Shown: piece after piece, positions 34,981 through 47,100 of the stretch
How positions within the stretch are numbered: the stretch's first letter is position 1
Layout of the letters: every line of letters begins with the position of its first letter
NCBI RefSeq assembly: GCF_029873635.1
Contig: NC_080422.1
Location: 16,026,049-16,090,048, forward strand
DNA from: Malania oleifera
Lineage: Eukaryota > Streptophyta > Magnoliopsida > Santalales > Ximeniaceae
Reading direction: 5' to 3'
Length of the DNA: 64,000 nucleotides
Made by a program: the position numbers and the translations under genes
The notes under the pieces: model-generated
The model's database searches: none
The model's input: only the letters and a program-made list of their open reading frames with translations
What the model was told of the DNA's origin: nothing

Positions 34981-36309
34981 CTGAAAAGATTCTTTGGATA
35001 GATAACTGAAAGTCATGATTTACCCTCTCATGATAGGGTTATGCGGCCCAAAGGCGGGACTTAACCTGGCTGGCTAACCAGGGTAAGTCAATTGAACTCC
35101 GACAATCAAATCGTGCCCCTTAACCCATATCTGATGGGAAGCCTGTCCACAGCATAGGCACAATTGACTTCTGAATACCACATACTATATGAGTAGTGGT
35201 TGCACTCTGAACTGAATATAGCTACGGTACCGTGCTCTGCTGGCTAAATATGGCCCATCAAGGTCTGATACTATATATAAGTAACTGATATTTCTAAAAT
35301 GCTGCTTTTACCATGATTTTGTAACAACTAAAATAACCATAACATTATATAAACTAATCTGAATAAACTGTAAATACTGAATATCTGAGATATCTGCATA
35401 ACTGAATAACTGAAATATTTGATTAACTGTAGTAACTGAATGTTATGGTTCTGAGGTTTGTATATCATAGTATTCTGAAAATACTGTAAAATACAAGTTT
35501 CTGTATGTATATTATAAATCATCGTATTCTGAAAATTATATAAACCCTATGCTGATCTAATATTAAACTCATGCCACACAACTAAACATCAATATTATTA
35601 GGCTCTGAAAACTGTATATATGGTCTGAAATAATAATTTTCTAAAAACATATGATTTGTACTGAATCATAATAGAACTGCCTAGCATAGCATATTTCCCT
35701 TACCTGATTCCTGCTAAGATCCCTTATTGTAACGGGTCCTATACCTACAGGGTTCCCCGCTTAACACCCTGAAAGCAACATTTTCTAGAACAAAATATCA
35801 TTATTTCTTTAACTACTACATTTTTCACAACTGCTATAAAGCCAAATATGAAATAACAGGCCTTACCTGGAATTTGGGATGAAATTCAACTCTGTCCCAC
35901 CAATGATCTGCTCCAGCAGACTTGGAGAGAACTTCCCAGGAGCGTCGTGGTGTCCTGAGATCATCTATCCAGCCAAAAACGGGGCCGGAATTAAAAAGAG
36001 AGGAGGGAGAAACCGTAGAGGAGAGAGAAAGGGAATTCTTGCTGAAATTTCTATTTAAAAATCTAAGATTTGTACTATTTATAATCTGGCCTTCGTCGAT
36101 GAGCCACGTCACCTCATCGACGAGGTCAAGAAGGGGGTTCATCGACAAATGCCTTTTCCACGTCGACGAAATTCAGAACTTGTGAAACAACCTCTCGGTA
36201 TCCTCTCGTCGACGAAACGTGTCCTCGTCGATGAGATCCTCATGTTCCCTCATCGACGAATCCCCTGTGTTCATCGACGAGGCCCTAATTAAATTCCTCG
36301 GTTATTATA
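34375..36309 (-). repeat. TEK1 3' LTR
   Basis: 1935 bp. On the minus strand it begins TATAATAACCGAGG (TG decayed) and ends GATCGTTACA. It matches 43067-44130 plus 47800-48669 closely by eye. Contains a TATA box (TATAAATA, minus, 36076-36083), GTCGACGA-type repeats at 36095-36285, and a PBS-like GCTCTGATACC (34446-34456, plus-strand reading). Confidence 0.9.
36076..36083 (-). promoter_or_regulatory. TATA box in the TEK1 3' LTR
   Basis: Minus strand TATAAATA; the identical motif is at 48435-48442 in the 5' LTR. Likely LTR promoter element. Confidence 0.6.
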
Positions 36310-36609
36310 TTCTCCCCTCTTTATAAAATTTCTTCCTCAAAATTTCTATTCATATGATATGTTATCCTTTAAAATAAACGGTCTACTTATTTTATTATTT
36401 TCCCTCACTTATGGCGGAGGAATACCGTAGTTACATAAGTAGTTCTGGGAGATTATAACTATAAAAGAACATTCCCCCAAAACCAAAATACTAATTATCC
36501 TATACTCTACATTACAATTACATTATGTTTAAGAAAAATAACATTATTATTACCTTAACTCATACATCACTGTAGTAATTCACTAAACAGGTGGGGGTAT
36601 TTCTATCTA

Positions 36610-36725
36610 ATCTCATCTTCAAGCTCCCAAGAAGCTTCCTCTATCACGTGATTCTTCCACAGGACTTTTACTAATGATATCTTTTTACTGCACAATTCCT
36701 ATTCTTTTCTATCTAAGATCTATGT
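36610..36725 (-). pseudogene. TEK1 chromodomain remnant
   Basis: Minus-strand translation gives KKISLVKVLWKNHVIEEASW followed by ELEDEI and, after a stop, KYPHLF. This is the V-x-W-x-x-H...EATWE core of the chromodomain at the end of chromoviral integrase, thought to guide insertion to particular chromatin. It is separated by a stop from the integrase C terminus. Confidence 0.8.
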
Positions 36726-37540
36726 TCGAGCTTCCTCATATGCTAAAACATCACTAAGTTCTAATTCCGTGTAGCTGATAATATGGGAAGGATATGAGAC
36801 GTATTTTCTTAACATAGAAACATGAAATACGTCATGAATTCTAATTAGAGATGGTGGTAACGCTAGTCGATAGGCAACTGACCCAATCTTCTCGAGTATC
36901 TCAAACGGGCCAATAAACCTAGGGCTCAACTTACCCTTCTTCCCAAACCTCGTTGTTCCTTTCAGTGATGCTATTTTCAGAAATACATTATCACCCACTT
37001 CAAATTTCAATTCTTGACGGTGAGTGTCTACGTAGCTTTTCTACCGACTCTATGCTGCACTAATTCTATCTTGAATAAGTCAGACTTTATCGTATGCCTG
37101 CTGTACTATTTCTGACCCCAAAACTCGCCTCTCACCCAACTCACTCTAGTATAAAGGAGAACGGCACCTCCTTCCATAAAGTGTTTCATAAGATGCCATG
37201 CCTATGCTAGCCTAATAGCTGTTGTTGTAGGCAAATTCTACTAGTGACAAATACTAGGTCAAGCTACCCCCAAAATCCAATACACACGCTCACAACATAT
37301 CCTCAAGTACCTGAATCGTTCTCTCTATTTGACCATCTGTCTGAGGATGGAAAGTGGTGTTGAATGCTAACTGGGTCCCCAAAGCCTCCTGCAAGCTCTT
37401 CCAGGGATCTTTCCCTGAATTCCTCTCCCTCACCATCTTGTATTCTGACTATTACTTCTGCTAGTTCTGGATCTTTCCCCTGAGCAGCTTTAATCCTTTC
37501 ATATAGTGTAGGTTGTATAACTAGACTAGCACTAAACGCC
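36720..37540 (-). pseudogene. TEK1 integrase with deleted catalytic core
   Basis: The minus-strand C-terminal part (36720-37010) is open for 96 codons: [54 protein letters not shown]. Upstream, blocks GTQLAFNTTFHPQTDGQIER and MLRACVLDF (about 37290-37390) mark the end of the DDE core with its final Glu region. Directly before that comes KDPELAEVIVRIQDG (about 37430-37480), the segment that follows RNase H. The HHCC zinc finger and the first two catalytic Asp regions that should lie between are missing. Confidence 0.82.
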
Positions 37541-37599
37541 TAAGGATCATCTTCAACTAACTCCACACCATGCCTTTCCAAGTCCATCTGAATTGGGTG

Positions 37600-37985
37600 C
37601 TAAATTGCTATTGCTAATTGCATTGTATCTTCTGATTTACGGCTCAGTGCATTAGCCACCACATTTGCTTTATCTAGGTGGTAACTAATGATGCAATCGT
37701 AATCCTTGATGAGTTCTAACCATCTCCTTTCCCGCATATTCAACTCCTTTTGTGTAAAGAAATACTTTAGACTCTTGCAATTAGAAAATATTTCACATCT
37801 CTCACCATATAAGTAATGCCTCCAAATCTTCAGTGCGTGTACCACTGCTGCCAATTCCAGATCGTGAATAGGGTAGTTCTTTTCATATTCTTTCAACTGT
37901 CTTGAAGCATATGCAACCATCCTACCATGCTGCATCAATACACAATCGAGCCCTTTCAAAGACGCGTCACTATAAATTACATAAC
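37600..37985 (-). pseudogene. TEK1 RNase H
   Basis: Mostly open minus-strand frame with [14 protein letters not shown] at the start (D of the first catalytic position), [36 protein letters not shown] (Glu present) and ending [15 protein letters not shown] (final Asp region, usual sequence DKANVVADALSRK; here the catalytic-type D of ADALS is N). Typical gypsy RNase H. Confidence 0.88.
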
Positions 37986-38353
37986 CATCACCTCCTGATG
38001 GAATCGTCAGTACTAGTGCAGTGATGAACCGCTGCTTTAATTCATGAAAACTCTACTTGCATTCTTCATCCTATAAAAATCTGGCAATTTTCCTAATCAA
38101 ATGCGTGAGAGGTCCTGATAAGGCTTAAAACCCCTTAACAAATCGATGATAATAACCTGTCAGTCCCAAGAAACTTCTGACTTCTTGCACATTCTTCATC
38201 CTGGCCCAATTCACCACCGCATCAATCTTGCTGGGATCCACTGAAATATCATCTCTTGAAATCATATGGCCCAAAAACGCAACCTTTTCTAGCCAGAACT
38301 CACACTTGCTAAACTAGGCATAAAGCTTCTCCTCCTTGAGTGTCTACAGTACC

Positions 38354-38605
38354 TATAATAACCCAAGAAAATTAAACAGAGCTCGTTGACGAGAACATAT
38401 GAGGGCCTCATCGACGAAGACCCGTCTCATCGATGAGAAGATACCGAGATAGGGTTTAAGGCAAACTAAGACTCGTCGACGAGGGTGCAGGTTCATCGAT
38501 GAACTTTCTACAAGACTTGTGGACGAGGTGACGTGTCTCGTTGACGAATCCAGCCCTATAAACAGTTGAAACCCATATTTTTAACTCAGTTTTCAGTGCA
38601 TAAAA

Positions 38606-38656
<51 letters not shown>

Positions 38657-40579
38657 CTCTCTCTCGCTCTCTCTCTCTCTCTACGTTTCCCTCCCCTTCT
38701 CTCTTTGATCCCAGCTCCATTTCTCATCGGATTGAAGATCTGAGGCCACCACGACACTCCTGGTGAAGTTTTCTGCAAGTCTGCCGGAGCTTATCGTTGG
38801 TGGAGATGGTTTGAAATTCATCCCAATCTCATGGTAAGGTATTTTATCCAATTTTTACCTTTCCCACAGTTATAGGAAATGTAGTACGCAAAGAAATACT
38901 AATATTTTGTTCTAGGGGATGATGTTTTCAGGATGTTGAATAGGGAACCCTACGGGTATAGGGCCTGAATTTAGTAGGGGTTTTCCAAAGAATAGGTAAG
39001 GTAAATATGCTATGCTAGCGATTTTTAATATGTATACAGAATATTATGAATGTGTATTCACAAGCATACAGATCAGATTATTTTTCCGGAAAATTATGAA
39101 TATTATCTTTTTAGCAGAATTACAGGAATTGAGCATGAGATTGTGTTTACTCAAATGTGTGGCATGAGTTTATTACAATATAGTATGTAGATTTTACGGT
39201 ATTACATATATATTCATATATTTTAGATTATTAGCAATGAATGAGACATACAACATTTCTCAGAAAAACATGATTTCTAAACTATAACACTCAGACAGAT
39301 TATTCAGACAGATTATGTAGTTATAGCATCAAGATGCTATAATTAAGATTATTCAAAGATTACATATATTATATACAGAGTATACATATATTATATATAG
39401 ATATTTCAAATATTTGTTATAGAAATTACAAACAGATATACAGATATTTCAGATAGATATCACAGTTATTACAGACAAATATTTCAAATATTATTAAATA
39501 GATATTACTAGATAATTCAGATAGATATTTCAGATATTATAACTCAGATTTATAGTGTTATGGTTGTTTTGAAATCATGTTAAAAGCAGCAAGATGATTA
39601 TATATTTATATATGTATACAGTATTACACAATTTCACACCCATATGGATATTACAGATAAAGATATACAACAGAGCACGGTATCGTTGCTAGTTCAGACA
39701 CATGCAACCACATGACTTAGATAGTATGTGGATTATGTCTAACCGTGCAAGGAGAGATTGCAGTCTCCCTAGCATGCTTGGTTGAGGTAGTCGGTTAGAT
39801 GATGATAGAGGTTAGAGATGGCCCGGAGTGATTGTAATGGGCTAGATTTACACAGATTGGCGGATATTAGAGATTCAAATTGACTTACCTGGTAGGCCAA
39901 CCAGAGTAAGTCCAGCCTACGAGCTGCACAACCCTATCATAAGGGGATATATCATGATATACAAATCCCAAGGTATAGCAGAAGTTCCTATGTACAGATA
40001 TATCACACAGCAGTAGTTTAAACTATTATATTAGCAGTACCTTCAGATAGCAAACTCATATACACAGCTATGTTTTAACTTATATTCTATATATTCTGTA
40101 CAGTTTATTAGCTTACTCAGATTACAGTATCAGTATTTTAAATGTTCAACTCAGCCGTCACACACTAGTAATAGCATATTTTCACTTACTGAGCGTTGTC
40201 TCATCCCAGTGACTTACTATTTTTCAGGAGATCCAACTAGGCAAGCAGATCACGCTCACGGGTAGAGGTTGACTAGAGCTGCCCTTATTGGAAGGGTAGG
40301 TGTGTTTTGGTATCAGTGATTTAGGGATAGTTTCCAGATTTTGATGTTGTCATTGGGTATTTAGTATTGTAAAAATATATTTCAGATTATTATAGTTTTT
40401 TGGTATTGTATATAAGACAGTGTACGGTTCTTTAGTTACCGCTACTTAGATGCATATAATATACAGCATTATTCTCAGTACTCCTTGGAGCCTGTGGTTA
40501 CCAATAGTACTTCAGACAGATGACATTTATTATATTCAGATATAAAGGAAAAAAAATTTATAAATAGCAGATCGTTACA
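38354..40579 (+). repeat. Solo LTR (Tekay-type) inside TEK1 reverse transcriptase
   Basis: 2226 bp, TATAATAACCCAAG...GATCGTTACA (TG decayed to TA), with perfect target duplication GTACC (38349-38353, 40580-40584). It shows GTCGACGA-type repeats (38380-38560), a TATA box (CTATAAA, 38553-38560), a long CT microsatellite (38609-38682), and the TCAGGAGATCCAACTAGG-like module (40225-40242) also seen in the TEK1 family. Plus orientation, opposite to TEK1. Confidence 0.88.
38609..38682. repeat. (CT)n microsatellite
   Basis: Interrupted CT run beginning about 50 bp after the TATA box of the solo LTR. Confidence 0.95.
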
Positions 40580-41060
40580 GTACCTACCTCAAATGTGCCT
40601 CATGATCCTCAAAACTCTTTGAATAAACCAATATATCATCAATAAAAATCACTACAAACTAGTCTAGATACTGGTGAAAAACTTTATTCATTAAGTCCAT
40701 GAACACAGTTGGAGCATTTGTCAAACCAAATGGCATAACGAAGAATTCATAGTGCCCATACCTGGTCTTAAAGGTTGTTTTGCAACGTCCTCTGTTTTTA
40801 CCCTCACTTGATGATAACCTGATCCGAGGTCGATCTTGGAATACACCCGTGTACCCTGGAGCCGATCAAACAGATCGTCTATATGGGGTAGAGGATATTT
40901 GTTCTTAATAGTAACCTTGTTTATCTCCCTATAATCAATATACATCCTCATAGACCCGTCTTTCTTCTCTACAAATAATACTGGAGCTCCCCATGGCGAT
41001 ACACTAGGTCGTATAAATCCCTTGTTTAGCAAGTCTTACAACTGATCCTTTAATTATCCC

Positions 41061-41518
41061 AACTCAATTGAAGCCATACGGTAAGGAATCTTAGGCGCTG
41101 TCCCTAGAGGTAAATCTATAACAAAATCCACCTCGCGCTCATGAGGCAACCCTGGTAGTTCCTCTAGAATAACATCTCAAAATTCTCGTACTACCGGTGT
41201 ACTGTCAAGCTTCGATTCATTTTCTAACATTTCCTTTACAAAATCCACAAACCCTTGACCTCCGTCCAGAAGCAATCTGCTCGCCTGCATGGCTGACACT
41301 AGCTGCAATAGAGCACGTACACGTGAACCAATGAATCTAAACTCCTGCATGCTAAAGGATCTAAAAATCACTTCCTTCTAATGACAATCAATACTAGCGT
41401 GATTTACTGCCATCCAATCCATACCCAATATTACATCAAATCCACACATATTTAACATGATCAAGTCATCTAGTAGCATTCTCCCCTGAATTTCTATTGG
41501 ATAGCCTCTAAGTACCCT
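41061..41518 (-). pseudogene. TEK1 protease-to-RT linker
   Basis: Minus-strand frames with stops. The FRSFSMQEFRFIGSRVRALL block (41280-41370) and the stretch before reverse transcriptase resemble the usual Tekay linker; a DFDVILGMDWMAVNHAS-like segment reads at about 41395-41440. Confidence 0.65.
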
Positions 41519-41740
41519 TTAACACCTCATCACTGACCCTGACGGTGTAACTACTGACAATTCTATATCTAATAATAGGGTCTCACTTCCAGATAATTTG
41601 ACATAGGATGTAGAGACAAAGGAATGAGTAGTACCTGAATCAAATAAAACAACAATCAGATATGATAGAACAGTAAAAATACCTATCACCACATTCGCGG
41701 CGGCCTCAGCATCACCCAGCGTCAAAGCGTAAACCCTCAC
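41519..41740 (-). pseudogene. TEK1 aspartic protease
   Basis: Open 73-codon minus-strand stretch with the retropepsin-like active site LFDSGTTHSFVSTSYV (D-S-G-T-T-H), the form typical of gypsy chromoviruses. Upstream it runs into the zinc-knuckle part of gag through a stop. Confidence 0.85.
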
Positions 41741-41744
41741 CAGG

Positions 41745-42691
41745 GCTACATTCCTCTGCTAGCCTCTACGAGGCACCTGATATCCTCCCTGATACGTCCT
41801 AGGAGCTGGAACTTGATCTTGCAGACTTGGGTAGCACGTGCCATATGGCGCTCTCCCACAACGGTAGCAAACATCTCTCCTTGCCCGGCATTCCCTCAAA
41901 TGACGTCTCCCACATGTCTGACATACCAAGAAAGTCTGCACGCCCTGATTCCCCCGAGGTCCTGTCTTCTATTTCTGATCTCCCCTATCACAACCTCCTC
42001 TCCATTTACCCTTGTTGGAGCCAGCCTGAAAACTCTAAGGCGTAGGCCTCTTTCTCTGACTCTAAGCTGCCATACCTCTCTGTATACCACTCTCGATAAT
42101 CGCAACTCTATCTACAACCTCAACAAATGTCTGAGTCCTAAAACCAATCGCCTATTCAAATAAGTTCTGCCTCAGACCTTCTTCAAATTTTCTTGCCTTT
42201 TTCTCTTCATCTGGTGCTAAATTTGGGGCAAAACATGAAAACTCAATAAATCAAGTTGCGTACTAGGATACTGTCATCTGGCCCTATACCAAGTGCATAA
42301 ACTCTGTTGCCTTCGCACTCCGAACGATAGTAGGAAAAGATCGCTCAAAGAATAGCTCCTTGAATCGCTCCCACGTCACTAGCACTAAAATTGGTTTCTA
42401 CTCCTCAATCAGTTGTGCTGATCTCCACAAGCGCTTCGCCTCTCCTGTCAGTTTAAATGCCATAAATACCGCCTTTTGTTCATCCATACATGAAAGCACA
42501 ACTAGCGTCTCCTCAATGCCCTGGATCTAATTTTTCACTATCACTGGGTCATCTTCTTCAGCAAAATATGGGGGCTTCATCCGTGTAAACTACTTAATCG
42601 TGCAACCACGCTCCCCTAAGCTCCTGGCCATCTCAACCATCACCTACTAGGTGACGCTCAGCAGTACTGCATCAGTATCTCCACCTCCCAT
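41745..42691 (-). pseudogene. TEK1 gag with zinc knuckles
   Basis: A start codon at 42691 opens MGGGDTDAVLL; then AFKLTGEAKRLWRSAQ and VTWERFKELFFERSFP (42330-42460) mark a Retrotrans_gag core, followed by KKARKFEEGLRQNLFE (42165-42210). The zinc-binding end reads CQTCGRRHLREC and CYRCGRAPYGTC (41830-41920); the second has lost its GH pair. Several Trp/Gln positions are stop codons. Confidence 0.85.
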
Positions 42692-43051
42692 ACTGGATGG
42701 TCCTGGCCTACCTTCCCCAATATGCCGCTGCTTCCTAGATCCATCTTGAAAAACAAGGAACACACTTTAAGAACCTTATCTTTTATACCAACCTAACCTA
42801 TTTCATTCAACTTGAATCTCATATTAATAATTAACTATTTTCCCTAATCTTAACTCAAAATCCAGTTCTGCAACTTAGACACATGACCCAAAAATAGTTT
42901 ACTATGGTTTTCCTGAAATTGTCACCCCAGGAAAAACACAGAAACAACCATGGAAATCCTGTACCCAAATTATAGAACAAACCTCAAATCCTTTGCTATA
43001 CTCTTTTATTGCTTCCGCTGCACTCTAAATTCTACAGAACCTAACAACTTA

Positions 43052-43063
43052 GCTCTGATACCA
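43052..43063 (-). other. TEK1 primer-binding site
   Basis: Minus strand TGGTATCAGAGC three bases after the 5' LTR end, complementary to initiator methionine tRNA. Confidence 0.9.
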
Positions 43064-43627
43064 AAATATAACGACTTGCTAATATTCTCTCTATATTTTT
43101 TTTTTAATAAATACTATAAAATTCCACTGCTCTGATACCTTCTAATTAATATAAAACCATCAACCTAAGCAATGAGAAGCTGAATTCATATAACCATAAC
43201 CATATACATACAATACAATACCAGAGTACTAGATTATTCTCAAATTACACATATATAACTGAACTAGGCTTCACAACAGCACTCCCTTCCCCAAAAATAC
43301 TCACCCTACTGACAGGCTTGCACTGTAACCCCCTCTGTCTGCGAGCCTGATCTGCTCACCTAGATGGTTCACCTGAAAAATGTCAATTTATTAGAATGAG
43401 ACGATGCTCAGTAAGACAAAATATGCTATCGCTAGTGTGTGGTAAGTGAGTTGCATGCTAGTAAAATCTGACTTAGAAAATACGATAAATAACAAAGCTG
43501 AGACAAACCTATATACATGTTGCAACATAAATCATACCTATGTTGCTTAACATAAATTGATTTTTCTGAATATTTATTCATAATACTGCTAATATCTATA
43601 GGTATGACTAGTTTTTGTAAATCTGAT

Positions 43628-43668
<41 letters not shown>

Positions 43669-44130
43669 ACTGAAAAGATTCCCTAGATAGATAACTGAAA
43701 GTCATGATTTAACCCCTCATGACAGGGTTGTGCAGCCCGAAGGCGGGACCTAACCTGGCTGGCCGACCAGGGTAAGTCAACTGAACTCCGACAGTCAGAT
43801 CGACCCCCCGAACCCATATCTAATGGGGAGTCTGTCCACAACATAGGCACGATCGACTTCTAAATACCACATACTATCTGAGTAGTGGTTGCACTCTGAA
43901 TTGAATATAACTACGGTAATATGCTCTGCTGGCTGAATATGGTCCATTAGGGTCTGATACTATATACAAGTAACTAATATTTCTAAAATACTGCTTTTAC
44001 CATGATTTTGTAACAACTGAAATAACCATAACATTATATAAACTAATCTGAATAAACTGTAAATACTGAATATTTGAGATATTTGCATAACTAAATAATT
44101 GAAATATCTAATTAACTGTAGTAACTGAAT

Positions 44131-47100
44131 TGTAGTGACCCGAAGAATAATAGCATTTTAATAATAAAAAGGGAGAGAAAATATATATATAAATAGAAGG
44201 AGACCGTAGACTTCGTCGACAACATTACATTTTGGGGGATAATAATAATATTAAGGAATTTCCTGGACTCATCGACGAATACGGGGTTTTGTCGAAGAGT
44301 GCATAAGGAATTTCATTGATGAATACAAGATTTCGTCGACGAGAAAATATCAAGTGACGTTTCTGGCTGCTCTGAATTTCGTCGACGAATACAGGGTTTC
44401 ATCGACGAATTTAATGAAGGACTCGTCAACGAGGTGACATGTCTTATCGACGAATTTGGCCCTACAAATAGCTAAAAATCCGATTTTTATTCACTCTTCG
44501 TGCTCCTCTCTCTCTCCTCTCTCTCTCTCCTACGTCTCTCTCCCCCTTCTCTCTACGATTTTGGCCCTGCCAGTCGCCGGATCGAAGATTTGAGACTACC
44601 ACGACGCTCCCAGCAAAGTTTTCTACAAGTCTGCTAGAGCGGATCATTGGGGAAAGGAAGTTGGATTTTATCCCAAATTCAAGGTATGGCCTTTTAGCCT
44701 ATTTTTGGTCTTATGGTAGTTATAAGAAATGATGTAGGCGATGAAATACTGATATTATGTTCTGGAAAATATTGTTTTTAGGGTATTTCGTAGGAGGCCC
44801 TACGGGCGTTAGGCTAGTATTCCATAGGGGCTTTCCAGTAGCCAGGTAAGGGAAGTATGCTATGCTAGGTATTTTTAAAATATTATACAGTTTATTAAAT
44901 GATGAAAATTATGTATTAAAGTATCGTGTGGCTTGTGAATATGAATATAGTACGAAGATATGTTTTACGATATTTCAGTCTCCTGATTTTATGATATTTC
45001 AGTACCATGATTTTATGAATCTCAGTACCATGATTATACGAATATCAGTATTATGATTATGTAGTTTTAGTGATATGATTATACAGTTCTCAATATTACG
45101 ACGTATGAATTACAATACAGTTTATGCAGCATCATGATTATTTCGATTATTCCAGAATCATAATTCAGATAGTTGTATATAGAAATACATTATGTAGTAT
45201 CAGACCCTGTTAGACTATAAAGTTACAGAGCACGGTACCGTTGCTACAAATATTATGTTACGTTATGAATGCAACCACCTATTTAGATAATACGTGGTAA
45301 GGTCGATCACCTAGGCCCTTGAAGAGGTTAGGCTCCCTATCCAGATATGGGTTGAGGTGGGCAGATCGACCGATGGAGTATAGTGATTTATTACTGGTTG
45401 GCCAGCCAGGGTAAATCCCGCCTACGGGCCGCACAACCCTGTCATGAGGGGGTAAGTCATAACACACAGATATCCATAGGGAACATTTTCAGTTATTACT
45501 ACGTATGTACAGATTTACAGAAACAAGGAATATACCTATGTATAATAGAAGTATTTTGATTAGTAACCTACGATACTGTTATGTTAAGTAACATGGAAAG
45601 GGGGGTGTACTTTATCACTTGTACTTTATTTATATACTCAGTTATACATGTTTATTTGAAAACAGATTTTCATGATATAGTAGCTCATTTGCCATACACT
45701 AGTAATAGCATATTTCATCTTACTGAGCGTTGGCTCATCCCAGTGTTGAATCATTTTTTTTTTCTCAGGTGATCCAGTTAAGGGAGCAGATCAGGCTCGC
45801 AGATAGAGGAGCTTCAATGGTGCCCTATCAGAGAGTTAGTACATTTTGGGAATGATTTTGTATACCCTAGCTAGTTGAGGGTATTTTTGGAAACAATGAT
45901 ATGTGTATACTTTGGGAAACATGTAGTACTCTGGTAATGGTTTTGTATTGTGTATTGATTACGCGCCGAAACTGCATAATTGGACGTTTAACCCAGGCTT
46001 TACGGTTTATATTTTTAATTAAATGTCCAAAATTGTCCAATATTTTAATAAAGTGGCAAAATCATCATTTTTGAACTTTATTGCACTATTTATGAAGTTT
46101 TGGTAATTTTTTGTCGCAGGAAAATTCCCGAGAACCAAAACCGACACCTGTTTGTATTTCAAGTATAACTTTTCCATCCGAGCTCCGATTGAGACGATTC
46201 AAATTTTTGGAGAAATAGGAAAGGATTATCTACAACTTTTGTGTTTTGAATTTTGTGAGATACGAGCTCCAGAAGAGTCAGATTTGTGATGAACAGAGAA
46301 TGAAAAAAATAAAAAAATATAGCAATTCGGGTCAACTCCAATTGGGTCAAGTTGCCAGGTCGGGTCTCCTATCCGGATCTAGGGCTTTCCCCCCTATCCT
46401 ATTTAACCCTTCTCTTCCTCTTCCTGTGCAGGCAGCCCCCAGGGCTCCCCATTCTCCTCTTCCCCATTCTCCTCTTCTCCTTCTTCTTCTTCTTCTTTAG
46501 TTTGTTTTTTTGTTCTTTTAAACTCTGCTTTGCTCTCTTTCTCTTTTCTCTATTCTCTATTCTCCTTCCCTTTATCCCTCTCTCTCTCGCTCAAACCTCT
46601 TTTGCCCATTGTTGTCGCAGCACAAAAAGCTCCTGCTGCACTTTGTTGCTCTCTCCGGCGGCCGCCAACAGCACCAGCAGATCCGTGAGCCACTCTCCCG
46701 CTGTTCCTTGCTCCATGCCACAGCCGCAAACCAACCCACACACTGCCGCAGCTGCTGCCACGGCTCCGTAGATTTGTTTCTCTCTCTTTCTCTCTCTTTT
46801 CCTTTCTTTCTTTCTTTTATTTACTTTTCTTTGAATCTTGGAATATTGAAGAAAGTTTAGTTTTTTTTTTTAATGTTATTGGAGTTTTCTTTCTTATTGT
46901 TTAAGTTGGGTAATGTTGGGCATTTCATTATTGTTAAATTAATCTCTTTGTTTTTCTAATTGATAGTTATTTTAATTTAACATTCTTAATTAAATTCAAA
47001 TATTTTTTTTGTCGAAATTCGATTTAGTTAGGGTCTATGATTAGTAAAGGTTGTGTTTTTATTGTGTTCCGTTATTGTTTACGTTTTTTAAATTTCCATT

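Larger units (their letters stand above)
37990..41060 (-). pseudogene. TEK1 reverse transcriptase, split by a solo LTR
   Basis: The 5' part (40585-41060) carries [56 protein letters not shown], a [11 protein letters not shown] block and the active-site FVVIFIDDILVYS (FIDD in place of the usual YxDD form). The frame shifts near 40770. The 3' part (37990-38348) continues with [35 protein letters not shown] and THLIRK. The solo LTR 38354-40579 separates the two at the EAHLR position. Several stop codons are present. Confidence 0.88.

Noticed and set aside
41813-42163. Plus-strand frame of 116 codons (and 72-codon neighbour)
   Set aside because: Antisense to TEK1 gag zinc-knuckle region, which has clear homology on the minus strand.
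46246-46860. Open frames up to 139 codons rich in Leu, Ser, Pro
   Set aside because: Pyrimidine-rich leader of a solo Athila-like LTR bounded by TGTAT duplications; low complexity, readable in several frames.
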